Shown in pieces: positions 16,636-26,292 of a stretch of DNA of 64,000 nucleotides (within the stretch, counting starts at the first letter, position 1; each line of letters starts with the position of its first letter). Origin of the DNA: Rhizobium sp. L51/94 (GTDB lineage: Bacteria; Pseudomonadota; Alphaproteobacteria; Rhizobiales; Rhizobiaceae); NCBI RefSeq assembly GCF_019355555.1, contig NZ_CP072141.1, forward strand, positions 1,668,001 through 1,732,000. The letters are read 5' to 3'. The notes under the pieces are model-generated. The model worked only from the letters and a program-made list of their open reading frames with translations. It searched no databases and was not told the DNA's origin. Position numbers and translations under genes: made by a program.

Positions 16636-19212
16636 ATGACATCGACCTATCTGAGCTACACGCTCGATACAAAGAACATGACGTCGACCCTTGCGCGCGT
16701 TGCCTCCCAGCCGACGACGAAGCGGGAGGTCGATTACTACAATGCCAATATCGGCAAGGTGAAAACCGTCGACGACCTGATGGACAACTACCAGCTCTAC
16801 AGCTACGCGATGAAGTCGTACGGGCTGGAGGACTTCACCTACGCCAAGGCGTTCATGAAGCAGGTACTGACCAGCGACCTCAGCGATAGCAGCAGCTTTG
16901 CCAATCGCCTGAACGACCCGAAATACAAGGCGATTGCCGCAGCATTCAATTTCGGCGCTTCTACCGCGACGACGGCGCAGTCGAGCGATACCCTGACGAC
17001 GATGTTCGGTTCGACGTCGACATCGACTTCGTCCGACACGACGGATGCCGCCATCGGCCTCTACCAGCAATCCTTTACGGACGAAGAAACGGCGGCAAAG
17101 ACTGCGAGCGACGCCTATGACGCGGCCATCGGCTCGGTCAAGAATGTCGACGACTTCCTCAGCGATACCGATCTCAGGGACTATGTGCTGAAAGGCTACG
17201 GCATCGACCCGACCAATATTTCGAACAGCTTCCTGAAGTCGATGCTGACCAGCGACGTGTCGGATCCGAACAGCTTCGTCAACGTCAACGGCAGCGCCGC
17301 CGACAAGGCGATGGCGGCGCAATTCAGCTTCAATGCCGACGGATCGATCGCCACCACCACGCCGGATGCGGACAAGAGCTACTACGAGGCCAATATTGGC
17401 ACGATTACATCGGTGGACCAGCTGGTGTCCGATCCACGCCTGTTCGACTACGTCAAGACCGCCTACGGCATCGACCCGTCCCTTACGGGCGCGAAGTTCG
17501 TGGCCTCCGTGAAGGACCCCGCAACCGCTTCGGATAACGGACTGACCAGCGTGCTCACAGAGTTCAATTTCGGCAGCGACGGCACTGTCGCAACGGGCGC
17601 GTCTGCCCAGACCGCCGACCAGATCAGTACCACATCGACAAACTACGCCGCCAACTATACCAGCCAGATACAGACGTTCAGCCAGAAGGCTGCCGTCATG
17701 GAGGCCTACAACACCACCGTCCCGTCATTCGTCACCTCCGTCGCCGCAGCTGACGACGCTGCCTACTACAAGGCGCATATCGGCTCGGTGACGTCAGTCG
17801 AAGACCTGACCTCGGATACGCGCCTGTTCGACTACGTCAAGATCGCCTACAACCTGCAGTCGCTGGATGCGCAGGCGTCGGACAACACGCTCAAATACGA
17901 CCTCGAGACATCGGTGGAAGACCCCACCTACGCCAAGCTCGTCGGCTTTTCGGGCGTGGTCGCCCAGTTCAACTTCCAGTCCGACGGGACGGTGGCCTCC
18001 GGCACCGTGGCGCAAACCTCCACGCAACTGGCTGCAGCGACCACGGCATTTTCAGCCAACTACCAGTCGGAGCAGACCACCGCCGAGGCGGATGCCGTGG
18101 CGAACTACGAGACGCGTATCGCCAAGGTCAAGAATATCAACGAGTTCTTCGCCAGCAATGCGACGGCTGACTCCAGCACAGCCAACGATAATCTGCCTGA
18201 ACTCTACCAGATGGCGCTGCGCTCCTACGGGATCGGCGAAAACGAGATATCCAAGGCGCAGATGAAGAAGATCATGGAGAGCGATCCCTATGATCCGAAA
18301 AGCTATGTCAACACGCTGAAGGACGATCGCTTCGTCAAGCTCGCCAAGGCTTTCAATTTCGACAGCGCCGGCACGATCAAGCCGCAGGTGACGGCGCTCT
18401 CGACGACTCAGGTCAACAGCTACATCTCCGAATATTCAACCGAGACGCGACGCGGATTGACGGGTTCGGCACTGACGGCGGCAACGGCCACCGTCAAGAA
18501 GGATGCCACCTACTTTACCACCAACATCGCCAAGGTGACGAGCGTTTCAGACCTTCTGGCCGACCCGAAGTTGACCGACTTCATCCTCAAGGCCAGCGGT
18601 ATCGATCCGAAGAAGGTGACAACAGACACGCTGAAAAAGGCCTTTGCGTCGGACCCCGACAATTCGAAAAGCTTCCTCAACACCACCGCCGGTGCCCAGT
18701 TCAAGGACATCGTCGAAGCTTTCAATTTCGGCACCAACGGCACCATGGTCGATACCAAGCTTGGCAGCGCCCAGAACAAGGGCGCGCTCGACGCCACCAA
18801 CGAACTCTACCTGCACCAGACCCTCGAATCGCAGGAAGGCGACAACAACCCCGGCACGCGCCTTGCTCTCTATTTCCAACGCCAGGCACCGAATATCAAT
18901 TCCGTCTACGACATCATGTCCGACACGGCACTCTATTCGGTCATCACCACCACTTTCAGCCTGCCGAGCGCGATTTCGTCGATGAACGTCGACGATCAGG
19001 CGGCGCTGCTGAAGAAATTCGTCAACGTTGACGATCTTCGCGATCCGACGAAACTTAACAAGCTGCTGGAGCGCTTCTCGGTCGAATACGATCTGCAGAA
19101 CAACGCCGGCAGCACCTCCTCGTCGGCACTTTCGATCCTCCAGGGGTCCTCGAAGTCTATCGGCATCAGCGCCGATACGCTGCTCTCCATCGCCCAGCTT
19201 TCGACCTCCTGA
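16636..19212 (+). CDS. Large DUF1217 repeat protein (paralogue 1)
   Basis: An 858-residue protein made almost wholly of DUF1217-type units. I count seven degenerate ~75-90-residue repeats, starting near residues 31, 160, 248, 375, 490, 617 and 733. Each has the pattern YYxxNIGxVxSVDDL...DYxxKxYGI...xFxxxLxSD...AxFNF. The N-terminus MTSTYLSYTLDTKNMTSTL has no Sec signal, and the C-terminus ends SADTLLSIAQL. Single-unit DUF1217 proteins are encoded in rhizobial flagellar clusters, so a motility or secreted-fibre role is inferred, not shown. The ATG at 16636 has AAGG 9 nt upstream. A close paralogue is at 58509-61067. Confidence 0.85.
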   Translation: MTSTYLSYTLDTKNMTSTLARVASQPTTKREVDYYNANIGKVKTVDDLMDNYQLYSYAMKSYGLEDFTYAKAFMKQVLTSDLSDSSSFANRLNDPKYKAIAAAFNFGASTATTAQSSDTLTTMFGSTSTSTSSDTTDAAIGLYQQSFTDEETAAKTASDAYDAAIGSVKNVDDFLSDTDLRDYVLKGYGIDPTNISNSFLKSMLTSDVSDPNSFVNVNGSAADKAMAAQFSFNADGSIATTTPDADKSYYEANIGTITSVDQLVSDPRLFDYVKTAYGIDPSLTGAKFVASVKDPATASDNGLTSVLTEFNFGSDGTVATGASAQTADQISTTSTNYAANYTSQIQTFSQKAAVMEAYNTTVPSFVTSVAAADDAAYYKAHIGSVTSVEDLTSDTRLFDYVKIAYNLQSLDAQASDNTLKYDLETSVEDPTYAKLVGFSGVVAQFNFQSDGTVASGTVAQTSTQLAAATTAFSANYQSEQTTAEADAVANYETRIAKVKNINEFFASNATADSSTANDNLPELYQMALRSYGIGENEISKAQMKKIMESDPYDPKSYVNTLKDDRFVKLAKAFNFDSAGTIKPQVTALSTTQVNSYISEYSTETRRGLTGSALTAATATVKKDATYFTTNIAKVTSVSDLLADPKLTDFILKASGIDPKKVTTDTLKKAFASDPDNSKSFLNTTAGAQFKDIVEAFNFGTNGTMVDTKLGSAQNKGALDATNELYLHQTLESQEGDNNPGTRLALYFQRQAPNINSVYDIMSDTALYSVITTTFSLPSAISSMNVDDQAALLKKFVNVDDLRDPTKLNKLLERFSVEYDLQNNAGSTSSSALSILQGSSKSIGISADTLLSIAQLSTS

Positions 19213-19229
19213 TCGCAACGGAACGCCCG

Positions 19230-19256
19230 CGTCGACTGCGCGTGCCGCAGTCGACG
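19230..19256 (+). terminator. Hairpin after DUF1217 gene 1
   Basis: An 11-bp perfect stem (CGTCGACTGCG / CGCAGTCGACG) with a 5-nt loop, 17 bp after the stop codon. It lacks a T-run but is well placed as a terminator or 3' stabiliser. Confidence 0.6.
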
Positions 19257-19443
19257 GCGCCCGGCTTCGCGTCGGTGGAGGCTAAAATATTTATCTGTCC
19301 AAGCCAGCCAAAAAGCCCGCAAAACATGCGTTTTTGCATCCAGCCCTTCAAACTGCCGCCAATTCGGAAGGAACTTATTAACCGTCCCTGGCCTATTCGA
19401 TTGGGGTAGCTATCGGCCAATCAATGACTGGATTGCAGGTCTT

Positions 19444-22194
19444 ATGCGTTTTTCCAAAACCAACTTTTCCAACGGCGAAACGGATTTCCAGCGGGACGTC
19501 CATGCCGACGCCGAACGTGCCGAAGCGGAACTGCGGGAAGCCCGGCAGATCGCCGAGCGCCGGGCCTACCTGGAGCAAAAGCTGATCCAGGCGCGCGAAG
19601 CCAAGCGCCGATCCGAGATCGCCCACCAGCAGCGCGCCGACCAGCTGAAGGCGGCGCAACTGCGCCAGCCACAGGCGACGCCCGTCGCTGCTCCGGATGC
19701 AGGCCTTTCCCCGACCGGCCGTACAAACATGCCGCTGGTCCCACCACTGGTACCGGCCGATGCCGTGCAGGATTGGCAGACCGCCTTTTCGCTGGCACCG
19801 AATGTCCGTTTCACGCGGACACCCGAAAGTCTGATCAGCCGCAAGAAATCGCCGGACTCGGACGTTAACGAGACGGAGCAGACCATCCAACAGACCGCAG
19901 TCAAACAAGCCACCATCAGCCCCGAGGCACCAGCAACGTCGCAAGCTGCCGAGGTTGCAACACGGAGCGCACAAACGCCGGGCCATATCGAGAAGCCGCG
20001 CCCTGCTGCGCCGATGCCGTGGAACAACAGGCTCGTCGAGGATATCTTCACGCCGGCATCCACGCCTGTTCCGCCGCTGACTGCCTGGCAGCGCCAGCCC
20101 GTCGCCGTGGTGCCGCAGGCACAGCTGGCCTCGCATCTGGCTAACCTGTCCGACTTCGCCTTCTGGGACGTCATGCCCTTCGACGGCGAACTCGCTCCAC
20201 CCGTAGCAGCAGCGGCACCGGCCTTCGTTGCGCCGCCCATGTCCGCTCCACCGACGGAGACGGCGCAACAATCGGCGACATCGCTCTACCGAATCATCGA
20301 CTGGCAGCCCTCCGGTCGCGCAGCCACACCGGCGCCGGTCGTGCCAGTGCCGGAGGCTGCAGCCGTCCAGCCGAACGAAGTCGCCGAGCCTATCGTCCTG
20401 ACACCGCTGGCGCCAGCAACCGTTGCCGCACCTCCGGTCGTCGCTGCCGTCGTTTTGCCCAAGCCAGCCACAGTTGCAGCCCCGGCAAAGCAGGTCCCGG
20501 TCGCGCAGATCGTTGCTCCCGCCCCGAAGGCTGGCGTCGTCGACGCTGCGCCGAACCGCCGCATTCCCGTTTCCACCCGCAGCGACCGCCCCGTCAGCCC
20601 TGCGCCGATGGAATGGCGCCCGGTTTCCATCAGCAGCGACGGTGAGTACGAACTGCCGCCGCGCGAACTACTGCAGGAACCGCCGGAACGCGTCGGCGTG
20701 ATCATGACCCAGGAAGCCCTGGAGCAGAACGCCGGCCTTCTTGAAAACGTGCTGGAAGACTTCGGCGTCAAGGGCGAGATCATCCATGTTCGCCCCGGTC
20801 CGGTCGTCACCCTCTATGAATTCGAGCCGGCCCCCGGCGTCAAATCCTCGCGCGTCATCGGTCTTGCCGACGACATCGCCCGCTCCATGTCGGCGCTGTC
20901 GGCCCGTGTCGCCGTCGTGCCCGGCCGCAACGTCATCGGCATCGAACTGCCGAATGCAACGCGCGAAACCGTCTACTTCCGCGAGATGATCGAATCGGAA
21001 GATTTTGCCCAGAGCAGCTTCAAGCTGGCGCTCGGCCTCGGCAAGACCATCGGCGGCGAACCCGTTATCGCCGAACTTGCGAAGATGCCGCATCTGCTCG
21101 TCGCCGGCACCACCGGTTCCGGCAAGTCCGTCGCCATCAACACGATGATCCTGTCGCTGCTCTACCGCATGACGCCGGAAGAATGCCGCCTGATCATGGT
21201 CGATCCGAAGATGCTCGAACTGTCGGTCTATGACGGCATTCCGCACCTGCTGACCCCCGTCGTCACCGATCCGAAGAAGGCCGTGCTGGCGTTGAAATGG
21301 GCCGTGCGCGAGATGGAGGATCGCTATCGCAAGATGTCGCGCCTCGGCGTCCGCAACATCGATGGCTACAACGCCCGCGTCGCCATTGCCCGTGAGAAGA
21401 ACGAGACGATACTCGTCACCGTCCAGACCGGTTTCGACCGCACCACGGGCGCACCGACGGAAGAGAGCCAGGAACTCGATCTGGCCCGCATGCCCTACAT
21501 CGTCGTCATCGTCGACGAGATGGCCGACCTGATGATGGTCGCCGGCAAGGAAATCGAAGGCGCCATCCAGCGTCTGGCGCAGATGGCCCGTGCCGCCGGC
21601 ATCCACCTGATCATGGCGACGCAGCGCCCGTCGGTCGATGTCATCACCGGCACCATCAAGGCCAACTTCCCGACCCGCATCTCCTTTCAGGTGACCTCGA
21701 AGATCGACAGCCGCACGATCCTCGGCGAGCAGGGCGCAGAGCAACTGCTCGGCCAGGGCGACATGCTGCACATGCAGGGTGGCGGCCGCATCTCGCGCGT
21801 CCACGGTCCCTTCGTATCCGACGAGGAAGTCGAGAAGGTCGTGGCCCACCTGAAGATGCAGGGCCGCCCGGAATATCTGGATACGGTCACTGCCGGTGAA
21901 GAGGACGAGGAAGAGGAAGAAGACGGCGGCGCCGTGTTCGACAAGAGCGCAATGGGGTCCGAGGATAGCGACGACACCTACGAGCAGGCGATCAAGGTCG
22001 TCATGCGCGACAAGAAGTGCTCGACATCCTACATCCAGCGCCGCCTCGGCATCGGCTACAACCGCGCCGCCTCGCTCGTCGAGCGCATGGAAAAGGAAGG
22101 CCTCGTCGGCCCCGCCAACCACGTCGGCAAGCGCGAGATCATTTCCGGCAACCGCAACGCCACGCCGATGCCGCCGCAAGACGACATGGATTGA
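19444..22194 (+). CDS. ftsK: FtsK/SpoIIIE-family DNA translocase, no membrane domain
   Basis: A 916-residue ATP-driven DNA pump of the family that clears chromosome dimers from the division septum. The motor includes Walker A GTTGSGKS at ~555-562 and Walker [15 protein letters not shown] at ~684-697. A winged-helix gamma domain lies at ~845-900 ([26 protein letters not shown]) and recognises oriented DNA motifs. The N-terminal ~400 residues are a charged coiled coil followed by a Pro/Ala-rich linker. I see no four-helix membrane anchor, unlike canonical FtsK. The start at 19444 is the first ATG after the intergenic region; a missed upstream exon is unlikely because there is no in-frame hydrophobic extension. 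Confidence 0.92.
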   Translation: MRFSKTNFSNGETDFQRDVHADAERAEAELREARQIAERRAYLEQKLIQAREAKRRSEIAHQQRADQLKAAQLRQPQATPVAAPDAGLSPTGRTNMPLVPPLVPADAVQDWQTAFSLAPNVRFTRTPESLISRKKSPDSDVNETEQTIQQTAVKQATISPEAPATSQAAEVATRSAQTPGHIEKPRPAAPMPWNNRLVEDIFTPASTPVPPLTAWQRQPVAVVPQAQLASHLANLSDFAFWDVMPFDGELAPPVAAAAPAFVAPPMSAPPTETAQQSATSLYRIIDWQPSGRAATPAPVVPVPEAAAVQPNEVAEPIVLTPLAPATVAAPPVVAAVVLPKPATVAAPAKQVPVAQIVAPAPKAGVVDAAPNRRIPVSTRSDRPVSPAPMEWRPVSISSDGEYELPPRELLQEPPERVGVIMTQEALEQNAGLLENVLEDFGVKGEIIHVRPGPVVTLYEFEPAPGVKSSRVIGLADDIARSMSALSARVAVVPGRNVIGIELPNATRETVYFREMIESEDFAQSSFKLALGLGKTIGGEPVIAELAKMPHLLVAGTTGSGKSVAINTMILSLLYRMTPEECRLIMVDPKMLELSVYDGIPHLLTPVVTDPKKAVLALKWAVREMEDRYRKMSRLGVRNIDGYNARVAIAREKNETILVTVQTGFDRTTGAPTEESQELDLARMPYIVVIVDEMADLMMVAGKEIEGAIQRLAQMARAAGIHLIMATQRPSVDVITGTIKANFPTRISFQVTSKIDSRTILGEQGAEQLLGQGDMLHMQGGGRISRVHGPFVSDEEVEKVVAHLKMQGRPEYLDTVTAGEEDEEEEEDGGAVFDKSAMGSEDSDDTYEQAIKVVMRDKKCSTSYIQRRLGIGYNRAASLVERMEKEGLVGPANHVGKREIISGNRNATPMPPQDDMD

Positions 22195-22228
22195 GCAACA
22201 GGCGGCGGCGCGCCTGCGTCGCCGGCCG

Positions 22229-23653
22229 CTAGACCAACACGACCTTGCCGGGGTTCATGATCCCGGCAGGGTCGAAGCTTTTCTTGATCCGGCGCATCAG
22301 TTCCATTTCGATCTCCGGCCGGATCGATGCCAGCTCGTCCCGCTTCAACTGGCCGATGCCGTGCTCCGCCGAGATCGAGCCCTCGTGTTTCAACACCAGC
22401 CCGTGGACGATCCGGTTCATCTCGCGCCAGCGGCCGATGAATTCCGCCTTGTCGGCGCCGACAGGCTGCGAGATGTTGTAGTGGATGTTGCCGTCGCCCA
22501 TGTGGCCGAAGGCGCAGATGCGGGCGCCTGGCATCGCCGCCATGACAGCTTGCTCCGCCTCGTGCATGAATTCAGGGATCTGCGACACCGGCACCGACAC
22601 GTCATGCTTGATCGAGCCGCCCTCGGGCTTCTGGGCGCCGGACATGCTTTCGCGCATGTGCCACAAGGCCTTCTGCTGCGCCTGCGAGCTGGCGATCGTC
22701 GCATCCTGCACCAGCCCTGCCTCAAAACCCTTTTCCAGCAGCGCCGACATCATCCGCTCGGCAGTTTCGGCTGAATCCGAGGTGGAGATGTCGATCAGCA
22801 CATACCAAGGGTGAACGGTCTCCAGCGGATCGCGCACGCCATCGATATGACGGACGGTGAACTCGACGCCGATGCGCGGCATCAGCTCGAAACCGGTCAA
22901 CGCCGGGCCGCAAAGACCCGATGCATTCCTGAACAGCGACAGCGCATCCTCGACCGACCGTAGGCCGGCAAAGGCCACCTGGTGGCCAAGCGGCTGCGGA
23001 AACAGTTTCAGCACCGCGCCGGTGATGATGCCGAGCGTTCCCTCCGCGCCGATGAACAGGTCGCGCAGATCATAGCCGGTATTGTCCTTTTTCAGCCGCC
23101 GCAGCCCGTTCCAGATCTCGCCGGTTGGCAGCACGACTTCAAGGCCTAGGCAGAGCTGGCGCATGTTGCCATAGGCAAGCACCGCCGTGCCGCCGGCATT
23201 GGTGGCGAGATTGCCGCCGATCCGGCATGAGCCTTCCGAACCCAGCGACAGCGGAAACAGCCTGCCGCAATCCTCTGCCGCCTTCTGCACATCGGCAAGG
23301 ATGCAGCCGCCATCGACCACCATGATGCCGGCAAAGGCATCGACCTCGCGAATGCGGTTCATCCGTTCCAGCGAGACGATCACATCGGCGCCGTTATCGC
23401 GCGGCGTCTGGCCGCCGACGAGGCCGGTATTGCCCGTCTGCGGCACGATCGCCGTTCCCGTTTCCGAGGCAAGCTTCAGGATGGCCGAGACCTCTTCGAC
23501 CGAACCGGGCTTCAGCACCAGCGGCGAGGCGCCATGATAGAGCCCGCGATTTTCGACGAGGCGGGGGGCGATGTCGGCCGCCTCGCGCAAGACATGGGCA
23601 GCGCCGACGATGGCGGCAAAGCGGTCGAGCAGGGCGGGAGAGGGGGTGGCCAT
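22229..23653 (-). CDS. FAD-binding oxidase (D-2-hydroxyacid/2-hydroxyglutarate dehydrogenase-like)
   Basis: A 474-residue flavoprotein of the GlcD/DLD/D2HGDH group. The FAD-binding PCMH domain (~40-215) has PQTGNTGLVGGQTP and LGSEGSCRIGGNLATNAGG. The FAD-linked oxidase C-terminal domain (~220-470) ends with FGHMGDGNIHYN, SISAEHGIGQLKRDEL and the FDPAGIMNPGKV tail. These are hallmarks of enzymes oxidising D-2-hydroxyacids such as D-lactate or D-2-hydroxyglutarate; the exact substrate is undecided. The ATG at 23653 has AAGGA upstream, and an in-frame extension of 49 codons overlaps the preceding gene. It follows the Sua5 gene by 37 bp on the same strand, so it is likely cotranscribed. Confidence 0.9.
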   Translation of the reverse strand: MATPSPALLDRFAAIVGAAHVLREAADIAPRLVENRGLYHGASPLVLKPGSVEEVSAILKLASETGTAIVPQTGNTGLVGGQTPRDNGADVIVSLERMNRIREVDAFAGIMVVDGGCILADVQKAAEDCGRLFPLSLGSEGSCRIGGNLATNAGGTAVLAYGNMRQLCLGLEVVLPTGEIWNGLRRLKKDNTGYDLRDLFIGAEGTLGIITGAVLKLFPQPLGHQVAFAGLRSVEDALSLFRNASGLCGPALTGFELMPRIGVEFTVRHIDGVRDPLETVHPWYVLIDISTSDSAETAERMMSALLEKGFEAGLVQDATIASSQAQQKALWHMRESMSGAQKPEGGSIKHDVSVPVSQIPEFMHEAEQAVMAAMPGARICAFGHMGDGNIHYNISQPVGADKAEFIGRWREMNRIVHGLVLKHEGSISAEHGIGQLKRDELASIRPEIEMELMRRIKKSFDPAGIMNPGKVVLV

Positions 23654-23690
23654 GCGTGCTGGTCCTTGTCTTGCAGTCGGAAACTCTGGT

Positions 23691-24665
23691 CTAGTCGCGG
23701 GGTGCTGCGGCGCGGCGCAGCCGGTCGTTGATCGCTTCGCCGAGGCCGTCTTGCGGGATGGTGGTGAAAGCCATCCCGATAACGCCGATGGCATCTGCAC
23801 GTTTCATGAAGTCGAAAAGATTGGCTGCAGCCTCGGTGAGATCGCCGGAGGGGCTGAGGTTGAAAATGACGGACGCTTCCTCCTCGCCAGCCACCGGGTT
23901 GCTTCCGAAGCGGATCAGCGCCTCGCCGGCGGTAACCTCGGTGGCGTCCAGCCGGACCATTGCATGCGGCGCGTAGTGGGATGCCATCATGCCGGGGGCC
24001 TCTATCGCCGGGCTAGCGCCTTCCTTGCGCGTCAGTGGAATGCCGGCCACGCGCTCTATATCTTCCGCCGCCAGCCCGCCCGGACGCAGCAATCGCATCC
24101 CGCCGCTATCGATCTTGACGATCGTCGATTCGACACCGACGTCGCAGGCGCCGCCATCGAGAATGAGCTCGATCTTGCTGCCGAGATCGGACTCGACATG
24201 GGCAGCGCTGGTGGCGCTGATCCGGCCGGAGGTGTTGGCACTCGGGGCCGCCAGAGGTCGGTCGAAGGCACGGATAAGGTCGGCGGCGAAGCCATCGGGA
24301 ACCCGGATGCCCACACTGTCGAGGCCGGCGGTCGCCAGCGCGTGGATGTTGCTTTCCGGTTTCAACGGCAGCACCAGCGTCAGCGGCCCCGGCCAGAACG
24401 CTTCTGCCAGCTTGCGCGAGATCGGGTCGAACACCGCGTGCCGCTCCGCCATGGCAAGATCGCTCATGTGGCAGATCAGCGGATTGAAGCTCGGCCGCCC
24501 CTTGGTCTGGTAGATACGTGTGATCGCCACCGGATTGGTGGCGTCGGCGGCAAGCCCATAGACGGTCTCGGTCGGCAACGCGACCGGAAACCCGTCCGCA
24601 AGCAAGGCCGACGCCCGAAAAATCGCGCCGTCCCTGTCGTGGAAGATGTCGATAATCTCTGCCAT
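23691..24665 (-). CDS. L-threonylcarbamoyladenylate synthase (Sua5 type)
   Basis: A 324-residue enzyme that makes threonylcarbamoyl-AMP from threonine, bicarbonate and ATP for the universal t6A tRNA modification. The YrdC domain (~10-200) shows LPTETVYGLAADA, KGRPSFNPLICH, FWPGPLTLVL and PLAAPSANTSGRISAT. The C-terminal ~120 residues form the Sua5 domain (PGMMASHYAPHAMV), so this is the long Sua5 form rather than TsaC. The ATG at 24665 matches the family start; a longer frame upstream is not conserved. It heads a two-gene unit with the flavoprotein gene. Confidence 0.94.
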   Translation of the reverse strand: MAEIIDIFHDRDGAIFRASALLADGFPVALPTETVYGLAADATNPVAITRIYQTKGRPSFNPLICHMSDLAMAERHAVFDPISRKLAEAFWPGPLTLVLPLKPESNIHALATAGLDSVGIRVPDGFAADLIRAFDRPLAAPSANTSGRISATSAAHVESDLGSKIELILDGGACDVGVESTIVKIDSGGMRLLRPGGLAAEDIERVAGIPLTRKEGASPAIEAPGMMASHYAPHAMVRLDATEVTAGEALIRFGSNPVAGEEEASVIFNLSPSGDLTEAAANLFDFMKRADAIGVIGMAFTTIPQDGLGEAINDRLRRAAAPRD

Positions 24666-24903
24666 GCGCGACCCGTTTCCTGATCGATCTGTCCTTAGGC
24701 CTTTCCGGTGGTGGAGGGCAAGTGCCACGAGGTCGCCGGGTCGTTCGAACCGCGACGGTCGCTCTAATCCTGGAACCCTCGCCAACAGCCATCAAGCAAA
24801 TTTGATAAGGTGAAGCCCAATGCCGCCTTGCTGGTCGCAGCAATGATCCCAGCATGGATTTCACCAGATGCTTGATCCAAGCTGCCTCAGAGGAACAATC
24901 ACA

Positions 24904-25225
24904 ATGAACCGGCATACAGGCGATTTCGTCGTAACGGGCAATGCCGTCATCCGTAATGAGATCAGCGGCGTCACCTACGTGAAGCCGGGCGCCAACCTGG
25001 TTTCACGCGGCAGGCTATCGGGCGGACTGATCATCGAAGCCGGCGGAAACGCCGTCATTTCCGGCGAGGTGGGTCGCAATCTGCTGAATGAGGGAAATCT
25101 GGTTCTCAAAGGCCATGTCGCCGGAAAGCTCATCGGGCAACGGCGCTGTTGTGATGCAATCCGGCGCCACCGTAGCCGGCAACGATCTTCCTCCTGAAAA
25201 TGTCTCCCACGGTTCAGCGGCTTAA
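24904..25225 (+). pseudogene. Small beta-helix (bactofilin-like) protein with a single-base frameshift
   Basis: The ATG at 24904, with AGAGGA about 9 nt upstream, opens a frame whose product alternates short beta strands and turns (VTGNAVIRNEISGVTYV, GGNAVISGEVGRNLLNEGN), like a small right-handed beta-helix. At 25138 the frame reads GGGCAACGG. Skipping one base restores an obvious continuation (NGAVVMQSGATVAGNDLPPE) ending at TAA 25223-25225. Without the shift the product ends at 25197 with an Arg/Ser-rich tail. The intact product would be about 106 residues. This is either a real one-base insertion or a sequencing error. Exact family not identified. Confidence 0.6.
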
Positions 25226-25245
25226 TCGAGGGCGACAGGCTAGGC

Positions 25246-26199
25246 TCACCTGCTCGAAGCAAAGGCATCAAGCGCGAGCCGCATTTCCTTTCTCGACATT
25301 GGGCCGCCGTGGCCTTCCTGTTCGATAATGAGCAATCTGCTGTTTGGCCAGGCTTGATGCAGCCGCCATGCCGTTACGAGCGGTCCGCTGAAGTCTCGGC
25401 GACCGTGGATCAGAACGGCGGGGATATGCTGGATCGAGTCCATCCTTTCAAGAATAGTATCGCCGCCCCGCAGGAAGCCGTCATTTGCCCAGTAATGGGT
25501 GACCAGAGTTGCAAAGTTTGCTGCACGTATTTCGTCGAAGCGCCGGGGATGCGGTGCCCAGTTCGGATCGAGGGAGACATGCGTGGACTCCCAGTCGTTC
25601 CAGCAACGAGCGGCGGCCCTGCGATCGTCCGCGTCCGATGAAGCAAGCCTGCGTGCGTAGGCGTCGACGGGTCGCTCGGTTCCGGTGCGCCCGGAGGCTC
25701 GTTCGAACTGATCCCAGGCTTCCGGGAACAGGCACCCGACACCTTCGGTAATCCAGTCGACTTCTGCGCGGCTCGTCGTCGTGACTGCCATGAGAACAAG
25801 CTCGGAAACCCTGGCCGGATGCGACTGCGCATAGGCGAGTGCCAAAGTCGAACCCCAGGAGATCCCCGCGACCAGCCAGCGTTCCACTGCAAGATGGTGC
25901 CGCAGCGCCTCGATGTCTCTTATCAAGGCCTGTGTGGTGTTTCCGGAGAGTTCGTTCAGATCGTCGATCGCCAGCGGCCGGCTGCGCCCGCATCCTCTCT
26001 GGTCGATACCGATAAGGCAGTATCCTGCGGGATCGAAGAGCTCACGGTAGCTCCCCGAGCCGAGGCCGCTGCCCGGTCCTCCGTGCAGGTAGAGGGCGCA
26101 CTTTCCGTCGGGGTTTCCCGATTTCTCCCAGTAAATCTCGGTCTTGTCGTCAACCTTCAGCAGGCCGTGGTCCAGCAGATTGCCTATCGGGTCGCTCAT
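25246..26199 (-). CDS. pip: Prolyl aminopeptidase (alpha/beta hydrolase, family S33)
   Basis: A 317-residue alpha/beta-hydrolase that removes N-terminal proline from peptides. It shows the oxyanion HGGPGSG segment (~44-50), the IGIDQRGCGRSRP strand, the nucleophile elbow GISWGSTLALAYAQ, the catalytic Asp in IHGRRDFSGP and the catalytic His in EQEGHGG. The ATG at 26199 gives the typical family length. Its Shine-Dalgarno is weak, and an in-frame GTG at 26277 would add 26 non-conserved residues. It is probably cotranscribed with the upstream unknown gene (gap ~93 bp). Some S33 relatives act on other amides, so substrate confidence is moderate. Confidence 0.85.
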   Translation of the reverse strand: MSDPIGNLLDHGLLKVDDKTEIYWEKSGNPDGKCALYLHGGPGSGLGSGSYRELFDPAGYCLIGIDQRGCGRSRPLAIDDLNELSGNTTQALIRDIEALRHHLAVERWLVAGISWGSTLALAYAQSHPARVSELVLMAVTTTSRAEVDWITEGVGCLFPEAWDQFERASGRTGTERPVDAYARRLASSDADDRRAAARCWNDWESTHVSLDPNWAPHPRRFDEIRAANFATLVTHYWANDGFLRGGDTILERMDSIQHIPAVLIHGRRDFSGPLVTAWRLHQAWPNSRLLIIEQEGHGGPMSRKEMRLALDAFASSR

Positions 26200-26292
26200 G
26201 AGGTTGTAGTCCGGGGTCTTGAAGAGGCTTTCCGAGTTCGACGCGGCCTGGGCGGCGCGGTCGCTCACCCAAGGCACCTACGCCGCCGCCGC

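Noticed and set aside
20668..22179. 503-residue minus-strand frame across ftsK
   Set aside because: Fully antisense to the FtsK motor domain, with no recognisable domain and biased composition.
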